In this document: piece after piece, positions 47,367 through 57,130 of the stretch
How positions within the stretch are numbered: the stretch's first letter is position 1
Layout: each line of letters opens with the position of its first letter
NCBI RefSeq assembly: GCF_008838325.1
Contig: NZ_CP042829.1
Coordinates: forward strand, 1 to 64,000
Direction: 5' to 3'
Source of the DNA: Tepidiforma bonchosmolovskayae
GTDB lineage: Bacteria > Chloroflexota > Dehalococcoidia > Tepidiformales > Tepidiformaceae
Length of the DNA: 64,000 bases
Made by a program: the position numbers and the translations under genes
Notes under the pieces: model-generated
What the model saw: the letters and a program-made list of their open reading frames with translations, nothing else
Told to the model about the DNA's origin: nothing
The model's database searches: none

Positions 47367-48572
47367 ATGCAGGCGCTGGATGACGTGCGCGTCCTCGACC
47401 TGACGCACCATATCGCCGGCCCCTACGCGACGCGGCTGCTGGCCGACCTCGGCGCCGACGTCATCAAGGTCGAAAAGCCGGGAGGCGACGTCGCCCGCAT
47501 GCTGCCGCCGTTCAAAGGAGGCGAGCCCCATCCGGAGCGGAGCGGACTCTTCTTTTACTTAAATTGCAACAAACGGTCCGTAGTCCTCGATCTCCGTGAG
47601 CCGGCCGGCAAGGCAGCCCTCGAAGCGCTCGCAAAGCGTTCGCACATCGTGGTCGAGAGCTTCGCCCCTGGCACGCTCGACCGGCTCGGGGTCGGCCTCG
47701 ACTTCGTCCGCCGGATTAACCCCTCGCTCCCGGTGGTGTCCATCTCGAACTTCGGCCAGACGGGCCCCTACCGGGATTACCGCCTGAGCGAGCTCACCCT
47801 GTACGGTTTCGCCGGCGAGATGTACTCCATGGGCCTGACCGAGCGGGAACCGGTCAAGATGGCGGGCACCGCTGCGCTGTTCGAATCGGGCGCGGCGGCG
47901 TCCGTTGCGATTATGGCCGCACTCTGGGCAGCGAAGCGGTTCGGCATCGGCCAGCACGTCGACATCTCGCTCGCCGAAACCCATTTCGGGGGAGTCGACC
48001 GGCGCCACGCGACCGCCATCGCCTACCAGTTCAGCGGACGAAAGACGATCCGGGCGGCCGGCGGCGGGGCCGGCATGCCCCAGGGCATCTACCCGTGTGC
48101 CGACGGCTATGTGGAGTTCACCAACGCATCGCTCCGGCCGGACCGGGTCGATGATATGCTCGGTCACCCCGACTGGAACCAGCAGCCGCAGTTCCAGGAC
48201 CCGGTCAAGCGGCTGGACCCCTACGTTATCGAGGAGTGGAACACTTACTTCCTCACCTGGTGCCTGGAGCGCACCAAGCGCGAGATCTGGGCCGAGGCAC
48301 GGAGGGCGAAGGTTCTCTGCGGACCGCTCTTCAGTATGGAGGACCTCTTCGAGGACGAGCATTTCCGTGGGCGCGGTTTCTGGGCACGCGCGACCCACCC
48401 GGAACTCGGCGACGTCGAGTTCCCCGGCCGCCCGTTCATCATGGGGAAGGGCGGCTGGGAGCTCCGCAGGCCCGCGCCGCTGCTGGGCCAGCACACCGAA
48501 GAGGTCCTCCGGGAAGCTGGAGTGGATGACACGACCATTGCGCAGGTTTGTGCTGCGGGAGGTGCACGATGA
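47367..48572 (+). CDS. CaiB/BaiF family III CoA-transferase, first copy
   Basis: A 401-residue family III CoA-transferase. Its start LDDVRVLDLTHHIAGPYATRLLADLGADVIKVEKP is canonical, and GQHVDISLAETHF lies before the hinge. Such enzymes move CoA between carboxylic acids such as succinyl-CoA, malate, carnitine or oxalate. ATG 47367 is chosen because AGGAGGTGAAGCCG places the site seven bases ahead, rather than the GTG at 47358. Its stop overlaps the next CaiB gene (ATGA), suggesting a heteromer. Confidence 0.92.
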   Translation: MQALDDVRVLDLTHHIAGPYATRLLADLGADVIKVEKPGGDVARMLPPFKGGEPHPERSGLFFYLNCNKRSVVLDLREPAGKAALEALAKRSHIVVESFAPGTLDRLGVGLDFVRRINPSLPVVSISNFGQTGPYRDYRLSELTLYGFAGEMYSMGLTEREPVKMAGTAALFESGAAASVAIMAALWAAKRFGIGQHVDISLAETHFGGVDRRHATAIAYQFSGRKTIRAAGGGAGMPQGIYPCADGYVEFTNASLRPDRVDDMLGHPDWNQQPQFQDPVKRLDPYVIEEWNTYFLTWCLERTKREIWAEARRAKVLCGPLFSMEDLFEDEHFRGRGFWARATHPELGDVEFPGRPFIMGKGGWELRRPAPLLGQHTEEVLREAGVDDTTIAQVCAAGGAR

Positions 48573-49894
48573 GTCCGAAGCCGCTGGAGGGCATCCGGGT
48601 CATTGACCTGTGCGTGGTGTGGGCCGGCCCATTCGCGACGATGCTGCTCGGCGACCTCGGCGCAGAGGTGATTAAGCCCGAGAACCCGTTCGTATTCCAG
48701 CCGATGACCCGTGGAGCGATGGCCCGGCCGCCGCAGATCCTGCTTGAGCGGTCGATCGCCTGGAGCGGCGGCCTCCCCCGCAACGAGGTGGGACCGCGGC
48801 CGTGGAACTATAACCCGACGTTCGTCAGCCTCTACCGGAACAAGAAGAGTTTCACCGTCGACCTGCGGCGGCCCGAGGGAAAGGACATCCTCCGCCGGCT
48901 GGTGGCCATTTCCGACGTCGTGTACGAGAACAATGCCGTCGGGACGCTGGAGAAACTCGGCATCACGGAGGAGTGGCTCCGGGATGCGAACCCGCGACTC
49001 ATCATCGTGCGGGTGCCGGCCTACGGGCTCACCGGTCCGTACAGGGAGGCGCGTGCTCTCGGCGTCCACCTGGAGGCGGTGATGGGGCACACCCTCCTGC
49101 GCGGGTATGACGACGCCGACCCCTCGGCGAACACGGCGATCTACTCCGGCGACTACATGGCTGGCGCACAGGGGGCGTTCGCGGTGATGGCAGCCCTCTG
49201 GTACCGCGACCGGACGGGCGAGGGTCAAACGATCGAAATCGCCCAGGCCGAGAACGCCGCCGCGATGTTCACCCATGCCATCATGGACTACTCGATGAAC
49301 CGGAACGTGCAGTCGGCCATCGGCAACCGCGATGTGCACGGCCGGTATCCCTGCGGTGTCTACCCTGCCAAGTCCCCCGGCGACGCCACCACGATGGACG
49401 ACCACTGGATTGCCATCCATATCGAGAACGACGCCCAGTGGCAGCAGCTTGTCGAGGCCATGGGGTCACCGGCGTGGGCGCTCGACCCGCGCTTTGCGAC
49501 GAACGAGGGGCGGGCCGCGCACTTCCGCGAGATCGATGCCGGCATCGCCGAGTGGACCCGCGAACGGGACGACTACGAGATGATGCACCTGCTCCAGGCT
49601 CGCGGGATCGCCGCGACGCCGGTGCTCGAAGCGTCGCGGATGTTCGACGACCCCCATCTGCGGGCGCGCGACTTCTTCAAGAAGCAGACCGTCCGCGACG
49701 CCGGGACGCACGAGTACGTCGGTCCGCTTTGGAAGTTCGAGAAGACGCCGGTGGAGTTCTATCAGCCGCCGGTCTGCTTCGGCGAACACAACGAGTATGT
49801 CTATCGCGAGCTGCTGAAGGTGAGCGATTCCGAATACGAGGCGCTCAAAGCGGGCGGCCACATCGCCGAGGAGTACGACCCGAGCGTGCCCTGA
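48569..49894 (+). CDS. CaiB/BaiF family III CoA-transferase, second copy
   Basis: A 441-residue paralogue of the preceding gene, with LEGIRVIDLCVVWAGPFATMLLGDLGAEVIKPENP. It carries an insert around residues 45-85 (GAMARPPQILLERS...) and a C-terminal domain with the line GLTGPYREARALGVHLEAV. The adjacent translation start at ATG 48569 has GGAGGTGCACG upstream. The pair could be a two-subunit transferase such as succinyl-CoA:malate transferases of other Chloroflexota; the substrate is not shown by sequence. Confidence 0.9.
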   Translation: MSPKPLEGIRVIDLCVVWAGPFATMLLGDLGAEVIKPENPFVFQPMTRGAMARPPQILLERSIAWSGGLPRNEVGPRPWNYNPTFVSLYRNKKSFTVDLRRPEGKDILRRLVAISDVVYENNAVGTLEKLGITEEWLRDANPRLIIVRVPAYGLTGPYREARALGVHLEAVMGHTLLRGYDDADPSANTAIYSGDYMAGAQGAFAVMAALWYRDRTGEGQTIEIAQAENAAAMFTHAIMDYSMNRNVQSAIGNRDVHGRYPCGVYPAKSPGDATTMDDHWIAIHIENDAQWQQLVEAMGSPAWALDPRFATNEGRAAHFREIDAGIAEWTRERDDYEMMHLLQARGIAATPVLEASRMFDDPHLRARDFFKKQTVRDAGTHEYVGPLWKFEKTPVEFYQPPVCFGEHNEYVYRELLKVSDSEYEALKAGGHIAEEYDPSVP

Positions 49895-49918
49895 CGCCGC
49901 CGCCGCACCGCCGTTCAG

Positions 49919-49924
49919 TAGAAT
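49919..49924 (+). promoter_or_regulatory. -10-like element before the acetyl-CoA synthetase gene
   Basis: TAGAAT lies 47 bases before ATG 49971, followed by an A/C-rich leader that ends in AGGAGG. No -35 of the usual form is seen, so transcription may also come from the CaiB promoter. Confidence 0.3.
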
Positions 49925-49970
49925 GCACCGCTAACACCCCACCCCTGCACGCAGCACCAGGAGGATACCC

Positions 49971-51935
49971 ATGGCCGACGTTGGACTCCCCGTCGACGAG
50001 GTGTACGAGCCGCCGGCCCGCGTCCGCGAAGGAGCGCTGGTGGCCGACATGGAGACCTACCGCGAGATGTACCGCCGCAGCGTCGAGGACCGGGACGCGT
50101 TTTGGCGGGAGATGGCCGAGCGCTTCCTCACGTTCTCCAAGCCGTTCGACCGTGTCGTGGAGGAGGACCTCTACACGGGGAAAATCGCCTGGTTCATCGG
50201 CGGCAAGCTGAATGCCTCGGTGCAGTGCCTCGACCGGCACCTTGCTGCCCGCGGCGACAAGACCGCCATCCTCTGGGAGGGCGACGAACCGGGAACGAAC
50301 CGACGGGTGACCTACCGCGAACTGTCGGAGATGGTGAACCGGCTGGCCAATGCCCTCCGCCGCAGGGGCGTCCGCAAGGGTGACCGGGTCGCCATCTACA
50401 TGGGCATGGTTCCCGAGCTTGCGGCGGCGATGCTCGCGTGCGCCCGGATCGGCGCCATCCACTCCGTCATCTTTGGAGGGTTCTCCCCTCGATCGATCCG
50501 CGACCGCATCGACGACTCGACCTGCAAGGCAGTCATTACGCAGGACGAAGGCCGGCGTGGCGGGCGTGCCGTGCCCCTCAAGGCGAACGTCGACGAGGCG
50601 CTCGCCGAGCCCGGCCACTCGGTCGAGTTCTGCATCGTGTACCGGCACACGGGAACGCCGGTGAACATGGTGGCCGGCCGCGACGAGTGGTGGCATGACG
50701 CGGTGGCCAACGAGCCGGCTGAGTGCCCGCCGGAGCAGATGGACAGTGAAGACCCGCTGTTCATCCTCTACACGTCGGGGTCGACCGGGAAGCCAAAAGG
50801 CGTCCTCCACACGCACGCCGGCTACCTCCTGCACGTGATGTGCAGCCATAAGTACGTCTTCGATATCCGCGAGGACGACATTTACTGCTGCGCTGCCGAC
50901 GTCGGCTGGATCACCGGACACAGCTACATCGTCTACGGACCGCTCGGGAACGGGTCCACGACGGTGATGTTTGAATCGATCCCGACCTACCCCGACGCGG
51001 GGCGGTACTGGGATATGGTCGACCGCCTCGGCATCACGGTGTTCTACACCGCGCCGACGGCTATCCGCGCCATCGCCCGCGAAGGCAACGAGCATGTCAC
51101 GAAGTACCGGCGCACCTCCCTCCGCGTTCTCGGAACCGTCGGCGAGCCGATCAACCCCGAGGCGTGGCGCTGGTACTTCAACGTGGTGGGCGAAGGCCGA
51201 TGCTCCATCGTCGACACCTACTGGCAGACGGAGACGGGCGGCCACATGATTTCCGGGCTCGCCGGGGCGACGCCGATGAAGCCGGGCTCCGGCTCGCTGC
51301 CCTTCTTCGGCGTTCAGCCATGTGTGGTCGACGAGGAAGGGCGCGAACTCGAGGGCAACGGAGTGACGGGCCGGCTCTGCATGAAAGCGTCGTGGCCGGG
51401 GATGATGCGCACCGTGTACGGCGACCACGACCGGTTCGTCCAAACCTACCTGACAACCTACCCCGGGAAGTACTTCACGGGCGACGGCTGCCACCGCGAC
51501 AAGGATGGGTATTACTGGATTACGGGGCGCGTCGACGACGTCCTGAACGTCTCGGGGCATCGCCTCGGCACGGCCGAAATCGAGGGCGCCCTCGTCGGTC
51601 ACCCGGCCGTCGCGGAAGCAGCCGTCGTGGGCTACCCGCACGACATCAAGGGCACCGGCATCTACGCTTACGTCATGCTGAAGGCCGGGTACACGGCTTC
51701 GGACGAACTGGCGAAAGAGCTGCGCGACGCCGTCCGCCGGGAGATCAGCGCCATCGCCACTCCCGACAGGATCCAGTTCGTTGAAGGGCTGCCGAAGACA
51801 CGCTCGGGCAAGATCATGCGCCGCATCCTGCGCAAGATTGCCGAAGGCGAGCCGGAGAACGTCGGCGACGTCACGACGCTTGCGGACCCGGCGGTCGTGC
51901 GGGACATCATCGAAGGCGTCGGGCGGGCGAGGTAG
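49971..51935 (+). CDS. acs: Acetyl-CoA synthetase-like AMP-forming ligase
   Basis: A 654-residue AMP-forming acyl-CoA ligase of the acetyl-CoA synthetase type. The P-loop signature is [12 protein letters not shown], the mid motif is TYWQTETGG, and the hinge/lysine end is [17 protein letters not shown] (the lysine that is acetylated in regulated Acs). It activates acetate (or propionate) for use as acetyl-CoA. It is 76 bases downstream of the CaiB pair, with AGGAGG near ATG 49971. Substrate length preference is not clear from sequence. Confidence 0.94.
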   Translation: MADVGLPVDEVYEPPARVREGALVADMETYREMYRRSVEDRDAFWREMAERFLTFSKPFDRVVEEDLYTGKIAWFIGGKLNASVQCLDRHLAARGDKTAILWEGDEPGTNRRVTYRELSEMVNRLANALRRRGVRKGDRVAIYMGMVPELAAAMLACARIGAIHSVIFGGFSPRSIRDRIDDSTCKAVITQDEGRRGGRAVPLKANVDEALAEPGHSVEFCIVYRHTGTPVNMVAGRDEWWHDAVANEPAECPPEQMDSEDPLFILYTSGSTGKPKGVLHTHAGYLLHVMCSHKYVFDIREDDIYCCAADVGWITGHSYIVYGPLGNGSTTVMFESIPTYPDAGRYWDMVDRLGITVFYTAPTAIRAIAREGNEHVTKYRRTSLRVLGTVGEPINPEAWRWYFNVVGEGRCSIVDTYWQTETGGHMISGLAGATPMKPGSGSLPFFGVQPCVVDEEGRELEGNGVTGRLCMKASWPGMMRTVYGDHDRFVQTYLTTYPGKYFTGDGCHRDKDGYYWITGRVDDVLNVSGHRLGTAEIEGALVGHPAVAEAAVVGYPHDIKGTGIYAYVMLKAGYTASDELAKELRDAVRREISAIATPDRIQFVEGLPKTRSGKIMRRILRKIAEGEPENVGDVTTLADPAVVRDIIEGVGRAR

Positions 51936-51937
51936 GC

Positions 51938-51969
51938 CGTTCGCGCGGGGCGAACGTTCCTGTTACAAT
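51938..51969 (+). promoter_or_regulatory. Inverted repeat and -10 element before the acyl-CoA dehydrogenase gene
   Basis: CGTTCGC (51938-51944) and GCGAACG (51950-51956) form a perfect inverted repeat with a five-base loop, right after the acs stop and covering the likely -35. TACAAT at 51964-51969 fits the -10. It could be both a terminator for acs and an operator. Confidence 0.45.
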
Positions 51970-52056
51970 CCGGCCGCAACAAGGACACCGGGCCGAACCG
52001 GGTTCGGCGGGCCGCGCGGGGCGCGGTCACGACACATCGAAAGGGACGCAGAACGA

Positions 52057-53166
<1,110 letters not shown>

Positions 53167-53191
53167 GTCACCGCTTCGGCGCAGCATGCGC

Positions 53192-53228
53192 GTGCGGGGA
53201 CCCGTCAACGGGTCCCCGCACTGTTTGT
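53192..53228 (+). terminator. Terminator after the acyl-CoA dehydrogenase gene
   Basis: GTGCGGGGACCC (53192-53203) and its exact complement (53210-53221) with loop GTCAAC, followed by TGTTTGT. Confidence 0.85.
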
Positions 53229-53281
53229 CCGGAATCCGGCGCTCCTGCTGCAATCCGACCTTCAGCCCGCGCAGATACGGC

Positions 53282-53295
53282 CGAACATTTGCTCG
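53282..53295. promoter_or_regulatory. LexA-like box upstream of the TTG-start lipoprotein gene
   Basis: CGAACATTTGCTCG matches CGAAC-N4-GTTCG at nine of ten defined positions. One such site per window is expected by chance, so the call is weak. Confidence 0.3.
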
Positions 53296-53354
53296 TAGCC
53301 ACCTGGGGGACCAGCATGGCCCGGGGCATGGCCTCATCGAAAGGAGACACCAGT

Positions 53355-53837
53355 TTGAAGGACGTTATTCACCTCCGGGCCGGGTTCATCCTCGTGCCCG
53401 CCCTCCTCGGGGCACTGCTGCTCGGCGCCTGCGGGGGCGGCGGCAGCGGCGGCACCGGCACCGGCTCCGACGAAAAGTTCGTTGCGGATATCTGCAAGGC
53501 CGGCGCACAGTTCCAGGATGACCTTACGAAGCTCTTCGCGAATCTCGCGAACATCCAGAGTGAGGAAGAGGCGGCGAAGAAGATTGCGGAGCCCTTCGAG
53601 ACCTTCGCGAAGTCGTTTAAGGCCGCCAAACCGCCGGCTGACCTGAAGCAGTGGCATAGCGACTCGAGCAAATCGCTCGACGAAGCCGTCGCAGCGTTGA
53701 AGAAGGGCAACACGAATGCTGCCATCTTTCAGCAGGACTCGCCCTTCCCCGAGCCACCGAAGGGCGCCGAGGAGCGGCTGAGCAAGATCGCCGCCAACAA
53801 CGCGGACTGCCAGAAGTCAGAGCTCTTCACGAACTGA
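53355..53837 (+). CDS. Small helical lipoprotein, TTG start
   Basis: A 160-residue lipoprotein with signal peptide DVIHLRAGFILVPALLGALLLGAC and the lipobox cysteine before GGGGSGG. The mature part is helical: LFANLANIQSEEEAAKKIAEPFETFAKSFKAAK, likely a coiled coil, with a cysteine pair (ICKAG near the start, NADCQKS near the end). The TTG at 53355 is used because AAAGGAG (53340-53346) lies eight bases before it; ATGs at 53316 and 53328 lack such sites. Function unknown. It lies between two strong terminators, so it is a single-gene unit. Confidence 0.8.
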   Translation: MKDVIHLRAGFILVPALLGALLLGACGGGGSGGTGTGSDEKFVADICKAGAQFQDDLTKLFANLANIQSEEEAAKKIAEPFETFAKSFKAAKPPADLKQWHSDSSKSLDEAVAALKKGNTNAAIFQQDSPFPEPPKGAEERLSKIAANNADCQKSELFTN

Positions 53838-53861
53838 GGCCGACGGCGCAATCCGGGCAAT

Positions 53862-53900
53862 GACGCGGGACCGGCCTGAGCCGGTCCCGCGTCCTTTTCC
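53862..53900 (+). terminator. Terminator after the lipoprotein gene
   Basis: GACGCGGGACCGGC (53862-53875) and its exact complement (53880-53893) form a 14-bp stem with loop CTGA, followed by CTTTTCC. Confidence 0.88.
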
Positions 53901-53955
53901 TCGAGTTGACGCTTCCGGTAGCGCGCCCGGGGCGGGTGGCGCATAGTTCCTGACG

Positions 53956-54831
53956 ATGAGGCTCACGACTCCGCCCCGCGAGACCCCGGCACCTCCCCGG
54001 CGGCTGCGCTCAGCGGCGCTCATGGTTGGGCTTGTGGCGGCCTTCACGCTTGCCGTCGTCCTTGCCGCCGGCCAGGTCCGCGAAGGGACGACGGGGGCGG
54101 CGCCTGCCGCCGCCGGCCTCTCCACGACGGTGCACGTGCTCACGTGGGCCGGCGACGACGACCTTCCGCAACCTCTGCCGGACAGCTCAGCAGCATTCAG
54201 GCTCAACCCGAACCGCTGGGCTGCGTCCGACCTGCCGGTGACGGTGTGGTACAACCCTGCAGGCGCACCGCCCGGCATTGCCGTGGAGGACCTGGTTCGG
54301 AACGCGCTCGAGCAGTGGTCGAAGGTCCCCGGGTCTGCATTCGCGTTCGCCTACGCGGGCACAACCGCGGCAGGCCCCGGCGCATGCGATCTCCCAGGCC
54401 GCCAGCTCGACGGGCGAAACACGGTCACGTTCGTGACCACGCTCCCAGCGGGAACGCTCGGTATCACCTGCACAGTCTGGTCCGGCGGGTCAAACGGCGA
54501 CCTCGTCGAATTCGACATCCAGCTCAACGCAAACGTCAACTGGGGGCGGAGCGACAGCCTGGGGCCTGGGCAATTTGACCTCGCGTCGACGATCCTGCAC
54601 GAGCTGGGACACGGCGCAGGCCTTGGCCACCCCTGCACGGGGAGCAACAGCTGCACCGACGCGGAACGCCAGGCAGTGATGTACCCCTCGCTGAGAGCGC
54701 GCGAGCAGCGGAATGTGCTGAAAGAGGACGACAAGGCAGCGATGGCTGCGGCCTACCCCGGTCCGCCGCCCGGCGGGAGTGGAGCAGTCGGACCGTTCCG
54801 GGCCGTGCTCCCGGGTGTGGGCCGCGACTGA
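53956..54831 (+). CDS. Matrixin-like zinc metalloprotease
   Basis: A 291-residue exported protein. Residues 18-42 are a signal peptide or anchor, after a Pro/Arg-rich start, then a linker of about 30 residues and the catalytic domain. The matrixin-type motif HELGHGAGLGH (H-E-x2-H-x2-G-x2-H) lies near residues 215-225 with the Met-turn VMYPSL downstream. It probably cleaves extracellular proteins. A pair of cysteines (CTGSNSC) may be disulfide-linked. No partner gene is evident. Confidence 0.87.
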   Translation: MRLTTPPRETPAPPRRLRSAALMVGLVAAFTLAVVLAAGQVREGTTGAAPAAAGLSTTVHVLTWAGDDDLPQPLPDSSAAFRLNPNRWAASDLPVTVWYNPAGAPPGIAVEDLVRNALEQWSKVPGSAFAFAYAGTTAAGPGACDLPGRQLDGRNTVTFVTTLPAGTLGITCTVWSGGSNGDLVEFDIQLNANVNWGRSDSLGPGQFDLASTILHELGHGAGLGHPCTGSNSCTDAERQAVMYPSLRAREQRNVLKEDDKAAMAAAYPGPPPGGSGAVGPFRAVLPGVGRD

Positions 54832-54845
54832 CCGGAACCCTCCGG

Positions 54846-55175
54846 TCAATCCAGGTCGACGTCGTCCCAGCTGTGCGAATGTGTATGGCCGCCCGGCCCA
54901 TGGCTGTGGCCATGGCTGTGCCCGTGCGAGTGGCTGTGGCCGCCCCACTCGTGGGTGTGCCCTTCGGCGCCCTCGCCGTTCCCGCCGTCTTCCCATGGGG
55001 CCGGGCCATCCTCGACGCCCGGCTGTGCAAGGCCTACGAGGACGAAACGCCCGAACGCCTTCTCCGCCTGCTTACCGCACTTCGGGCAGGGGATGAACTG
55101 GAGAACGTCAGACATCGGCATCCGCTTTTCGGTCCGGGTGCCGCAGGAGGCGCAGACGTATTCGTAGAGTGCCAT
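54846..55175 (-). CDS. FmdB-type zinc ribbon with histidine-rich tail
   Basis: A 109-residue protein. Residues 1-45 are an FmdB-type zinc ribbon (YEYVCASCGTRTEKRMPMSDVLQFIPCPKCGKQ) with two CxxC pairs, followed by residues 65-109 rich in His, Gly, Asp and Glu (alternating HSHGHSHG units), a typical metal-binding tail for Zn, Ni or Co. The role of FmdB proteins is unclear; a tail like this suggests metal storage or sensing. ATG 55175 follows GGAGG. The matrixin gene converges from the left. Confidence 0.83.
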   Translation of the reverse strand: MALYEYVCASCGTRTEKRMPMSDVLQFIPCPKCGKQAEKAFGRFVLVGLAQPGVEDGPAPWEDGGNGEGAEGHTHEWGGHSHSHGHSHGHSHGPGGHTHSHSWDDVDLD

Positions 55176-55206
55176 GGCCCGATCCTCCGCGCCGGCAGCG
55201 GGTCCG

Positions 55207-55851
55207 TCAACGGGCAAGGTCCGGCCGGTAGGCCCACCGCCGGAGGTCCCATGGCACCGGCGGCACGGTATCCCACCCGGCGGGAAGTGCGGGAACAGTC
55301 CACTCCGCGGGCGGCTGCCAGTCGACCCAGCTGCCGTCGAACGGGGCTGCCCGCTGCTCAATCGCCGCGAGGACCCCGCCCGCCTCGGCGCGAACCGCCC
55401 GGGCAAAGTCGGGCGCAAAGACACCCGATGCGGCGAGCGCCTCGAACTCATCGAGGTCCTTCCACTCCCAGCGGAAATCCGGCCAGACCACGATGTCGAG
55501 CGCGTGGTCATTGGTGTCGAACCCGATCTGCGTCCGACGGAACGGCTCTTCGAAGTTGACGTAGTACATCCGAAACCGGCGGCCGGGGCCTTCCCAGGAG
55601 CACCAGACGGAGTGGGCAGCCCCGGGGAACATCAGCCGGACCGTTTCTCTGCGCCAGTGCGCGGGGACGAGCCGGCGCGGCTCGCCAGGGGGCCGGTGCC
55701 AGGCGCGGTACTCGGCGCCCTCGGGAATCCAGAGGGCGACCAGGCTGTCGCCGTCAGCCACAACCCGTGCGGGCCAGGTCATGCCCACGGTGCTGTCGGC
55801 ACGGGTGATATACCGGAGTGCGACGATGGCGCCCGGCTCGAAGCGGTTCAC
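55207..55851 (-). CDS. DUF402-family protein
   Basis: A 214-residue protein of the DUF402 family (nucleoside-phosphate phosphohydrolase-like), with the typical WCSWEGPGRRFRMYYVNFEEPFRR, FDTNDHALDIVVWPD and WEWKDLDEFEAL lines. Related proteins hydrolyse nucleotides. The GTG at 55851 is the nearest start; an alternative start upstream would overlap the M23-like gene. It is separated from that gene's stop (55893) by 41 bases, so it is likely in the same transcript. Confidence 0.85.
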   Translation of the reverse strand: MNRFEPGAIVALRYITRADSTVGMTWPARVVADGDSLVALWIPEGAEYRAWHRPPGEPRRLVPAHWRRETVRLMFPGAAHSVWCSWEGPGRRFRMYYVNFEEPFRRTQIGFDTNDHALDIVVWPDFRWEWKDLDEFEALAASGVFAPDFARAVRAEAGGVLAAIEQRAAPFDGSWVDWQPPAEWTVPALPAGWDTVPPVPWDLRRWAYRPDLAR

Positions 55852-55892
55852 GTGCAGGGATCGTGCCAGCTCCGGGCCGCAGCGAACAGGGC

Positions 55893-56909
55893 TCAGTAGG
55901 CCCGCGGCAGGGGCGTCGGCGTGGCCTTTGGCGGCACCGGGGTCCGCGTAGGCGTGGGCGTCCGGGTCGGGGTCGGGGTGATCGTGGGCGTCGGCGTTGG
56001 CGGCTCCGGCGTTGGGGTTGCCGTCGGCGGACCGGGCTCCGTGGCCGGTGGCGCAGGCGAACCGCCGTCGTCCGTGGCGCCGCCCGGGCCGCCCGCACCG
56101 CTCCGCGGAGTGCTCGTGGCCGTCGGCTCCGGGGTCGGGGTTTCGCCGGGCTTCGGCGTGGGGGTCGGCGTCGGTGTCCACGGGATGACCTCCCGGCCGG
56201 GGACCTGCACGAAGTCAGCCGGGTCGACGGGATGGCCCTGGTAGCGGATTTCGAAGTGGAGGAATCCGCCCGGCTCGCCGATGCCGATGACGGTCGACTT
56301 GCTCACCAGGTTCCCCTTCGCCACCCGCAGGCCCTGCAGCCATCCATAGACTGTTGTGAACCCGCCGCCGCAATCGACCACGACGTGGGTCCCGTACCGC
56401 TCATCGCTCCCTGTAACGACCACCTCGCCATCGCACGCCGACTGGACCGTGATGTTCTTCAGGCCGACGAGGGAAAAGTCGACGCCGGCGTGGCGGAGGC
56501 CGTTGCCCCGGTCGGTGCCAAAGTAGTCCTCCACGCCCGCGTGGGCGGTCAGCGGAAGCGCGAACCGCTTCCCGCCGGCGATCAGGTACTCCCGGATGTC
56601 GGGCTTCGGCGGGTTGGCGGCGGGCCGGTAGGTGCCTTCTTCCATGCCGCCGACGCGCGACGACGGGTGGCGGGTCGGCGCCGGGGTGTTGGTTGGACTG
56701 GACCCGGCGGACGGGCTGCCGCCGGCGGTCGGGCTCCCTCCGCCCGGGGCCGCGGCGGGCGGGGCATCGTCACCGCCGGTGAGCTGCATGCCAAAGAACG
56801 CGAAAAGCGCGAGCACTGGGACAGCCGCGAGGAGGTAGAAGGGCGCGAGCCGCCGCTCGTTGCGGCGGGAGCGGTAGTCGCTGCCGTAAAACCCGCGCCC
56901 TGGTGGCAT
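55893..56909 (-). CDS. Degenerate M23 (LytM) protein with Thr-Pro tail
   Basis: A 338-residue exported protein. A basic start and a membrane segment at residues 22-42 are followed by a Pro/Ser/Thr-rich linker and an M23/LytM domain (about 115-235). One zinc pair is kept, H-x3-D in GLRHAGVDF and the last histidine in LHFEIR, but the catalytic YxHL is YGWL and the H of HxH is Phe (GGFLHF), so it is probably not an active endopeptidase. Residues 245-338 form a Thr-Pro repeat (TPTPTPKPGETPTPEP...). Such degenerate LytM proteins can activate amidases, as EnvC or NlpD do. Confidence 0.83.
   Translation of the reverse strand: MPPGRGFYGSDYRSRRNERRLAPFYLLAAVPVLALFAFFGMQLTGGDDAPPAAAPGGGSPTAGGSPSAGSSPTNTPAPTRHPSSRVGGMEEGTYRPAANPPKPDIREYLIAGGKRFALPLTAHAGVEDYFGTDRGNGLRHAGVDFSLVGLKNITVQSACDGEVVVTGSDERYGTHVVVDCGGGFTTVYGWLQGLRVAKGNLVSKSTVIGIGEPGGFLHFEIRYQGHPVDPADFVQVPGREVIPWTPTPTPTPKPGETPTPEPTATSTPRSGAGGPGGATDDGGSPAPPATEPGPPTATPTPEPPTPTPTITPTPTRTPTPTRTPVPPKATPTPLPRAY
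55905..56175 (-). repeat. Low-complexity Thr-Pro coding repeat
   Basis: The GGCGTTGGC/GGGGTCGGC-like plus-strand runs, coding on the minus strand for Thr-Pro, Pro-Thr and Gly-Pro units, make this the most repetitive part of the window. They form the C-terminal tail of the M23-like protein. Confidence 0.7.
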
Positions 56910-57073
56910 GGCACGCCTCGCTGCAGCGGGCGCTCTCCGGACCGGGGCCGGGGCGTCCCGCGAAATTCTTTCACTTCAGGTATCGGCCGGCAGACTGGCC
57001 GTCGACAGTGCGGCGCGGACTCGCCGGCGAAGCCGCGCGATGCGCCTCGCGCGCATTCCGGTGCAGGTTCGGG

Positions 57074-57079
57074 TACTAT
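57074..57079 (+). promoter_or_regulatory. -10 element of the LLM oxidoreductase gene
   Basis: TACTAT, 51 bases before ATG 57131; no good -35 is seen. The leader would include the hairpin at 57098-57114. Confidence 0.35.
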
Positions 57080-57097
57080 TTCGGCCGACGCTAAAGA

Positions 57098-57114
57098 CCC
57101 CGGCGCCGCCGGGG
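57098..57114 (+). promoter_or_regulatory. Hairpin flush with the ribosome site
   Basis: CCCCGG-cgccg-CCGGGG is a perfect six-bp hairpin whose right arm ends within GGGGAGGGAG, the ribosome site for ATG 57131. Confidence 0.45.
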
Positions 57115-57130
57115 AGGGAGAGACAGCACC

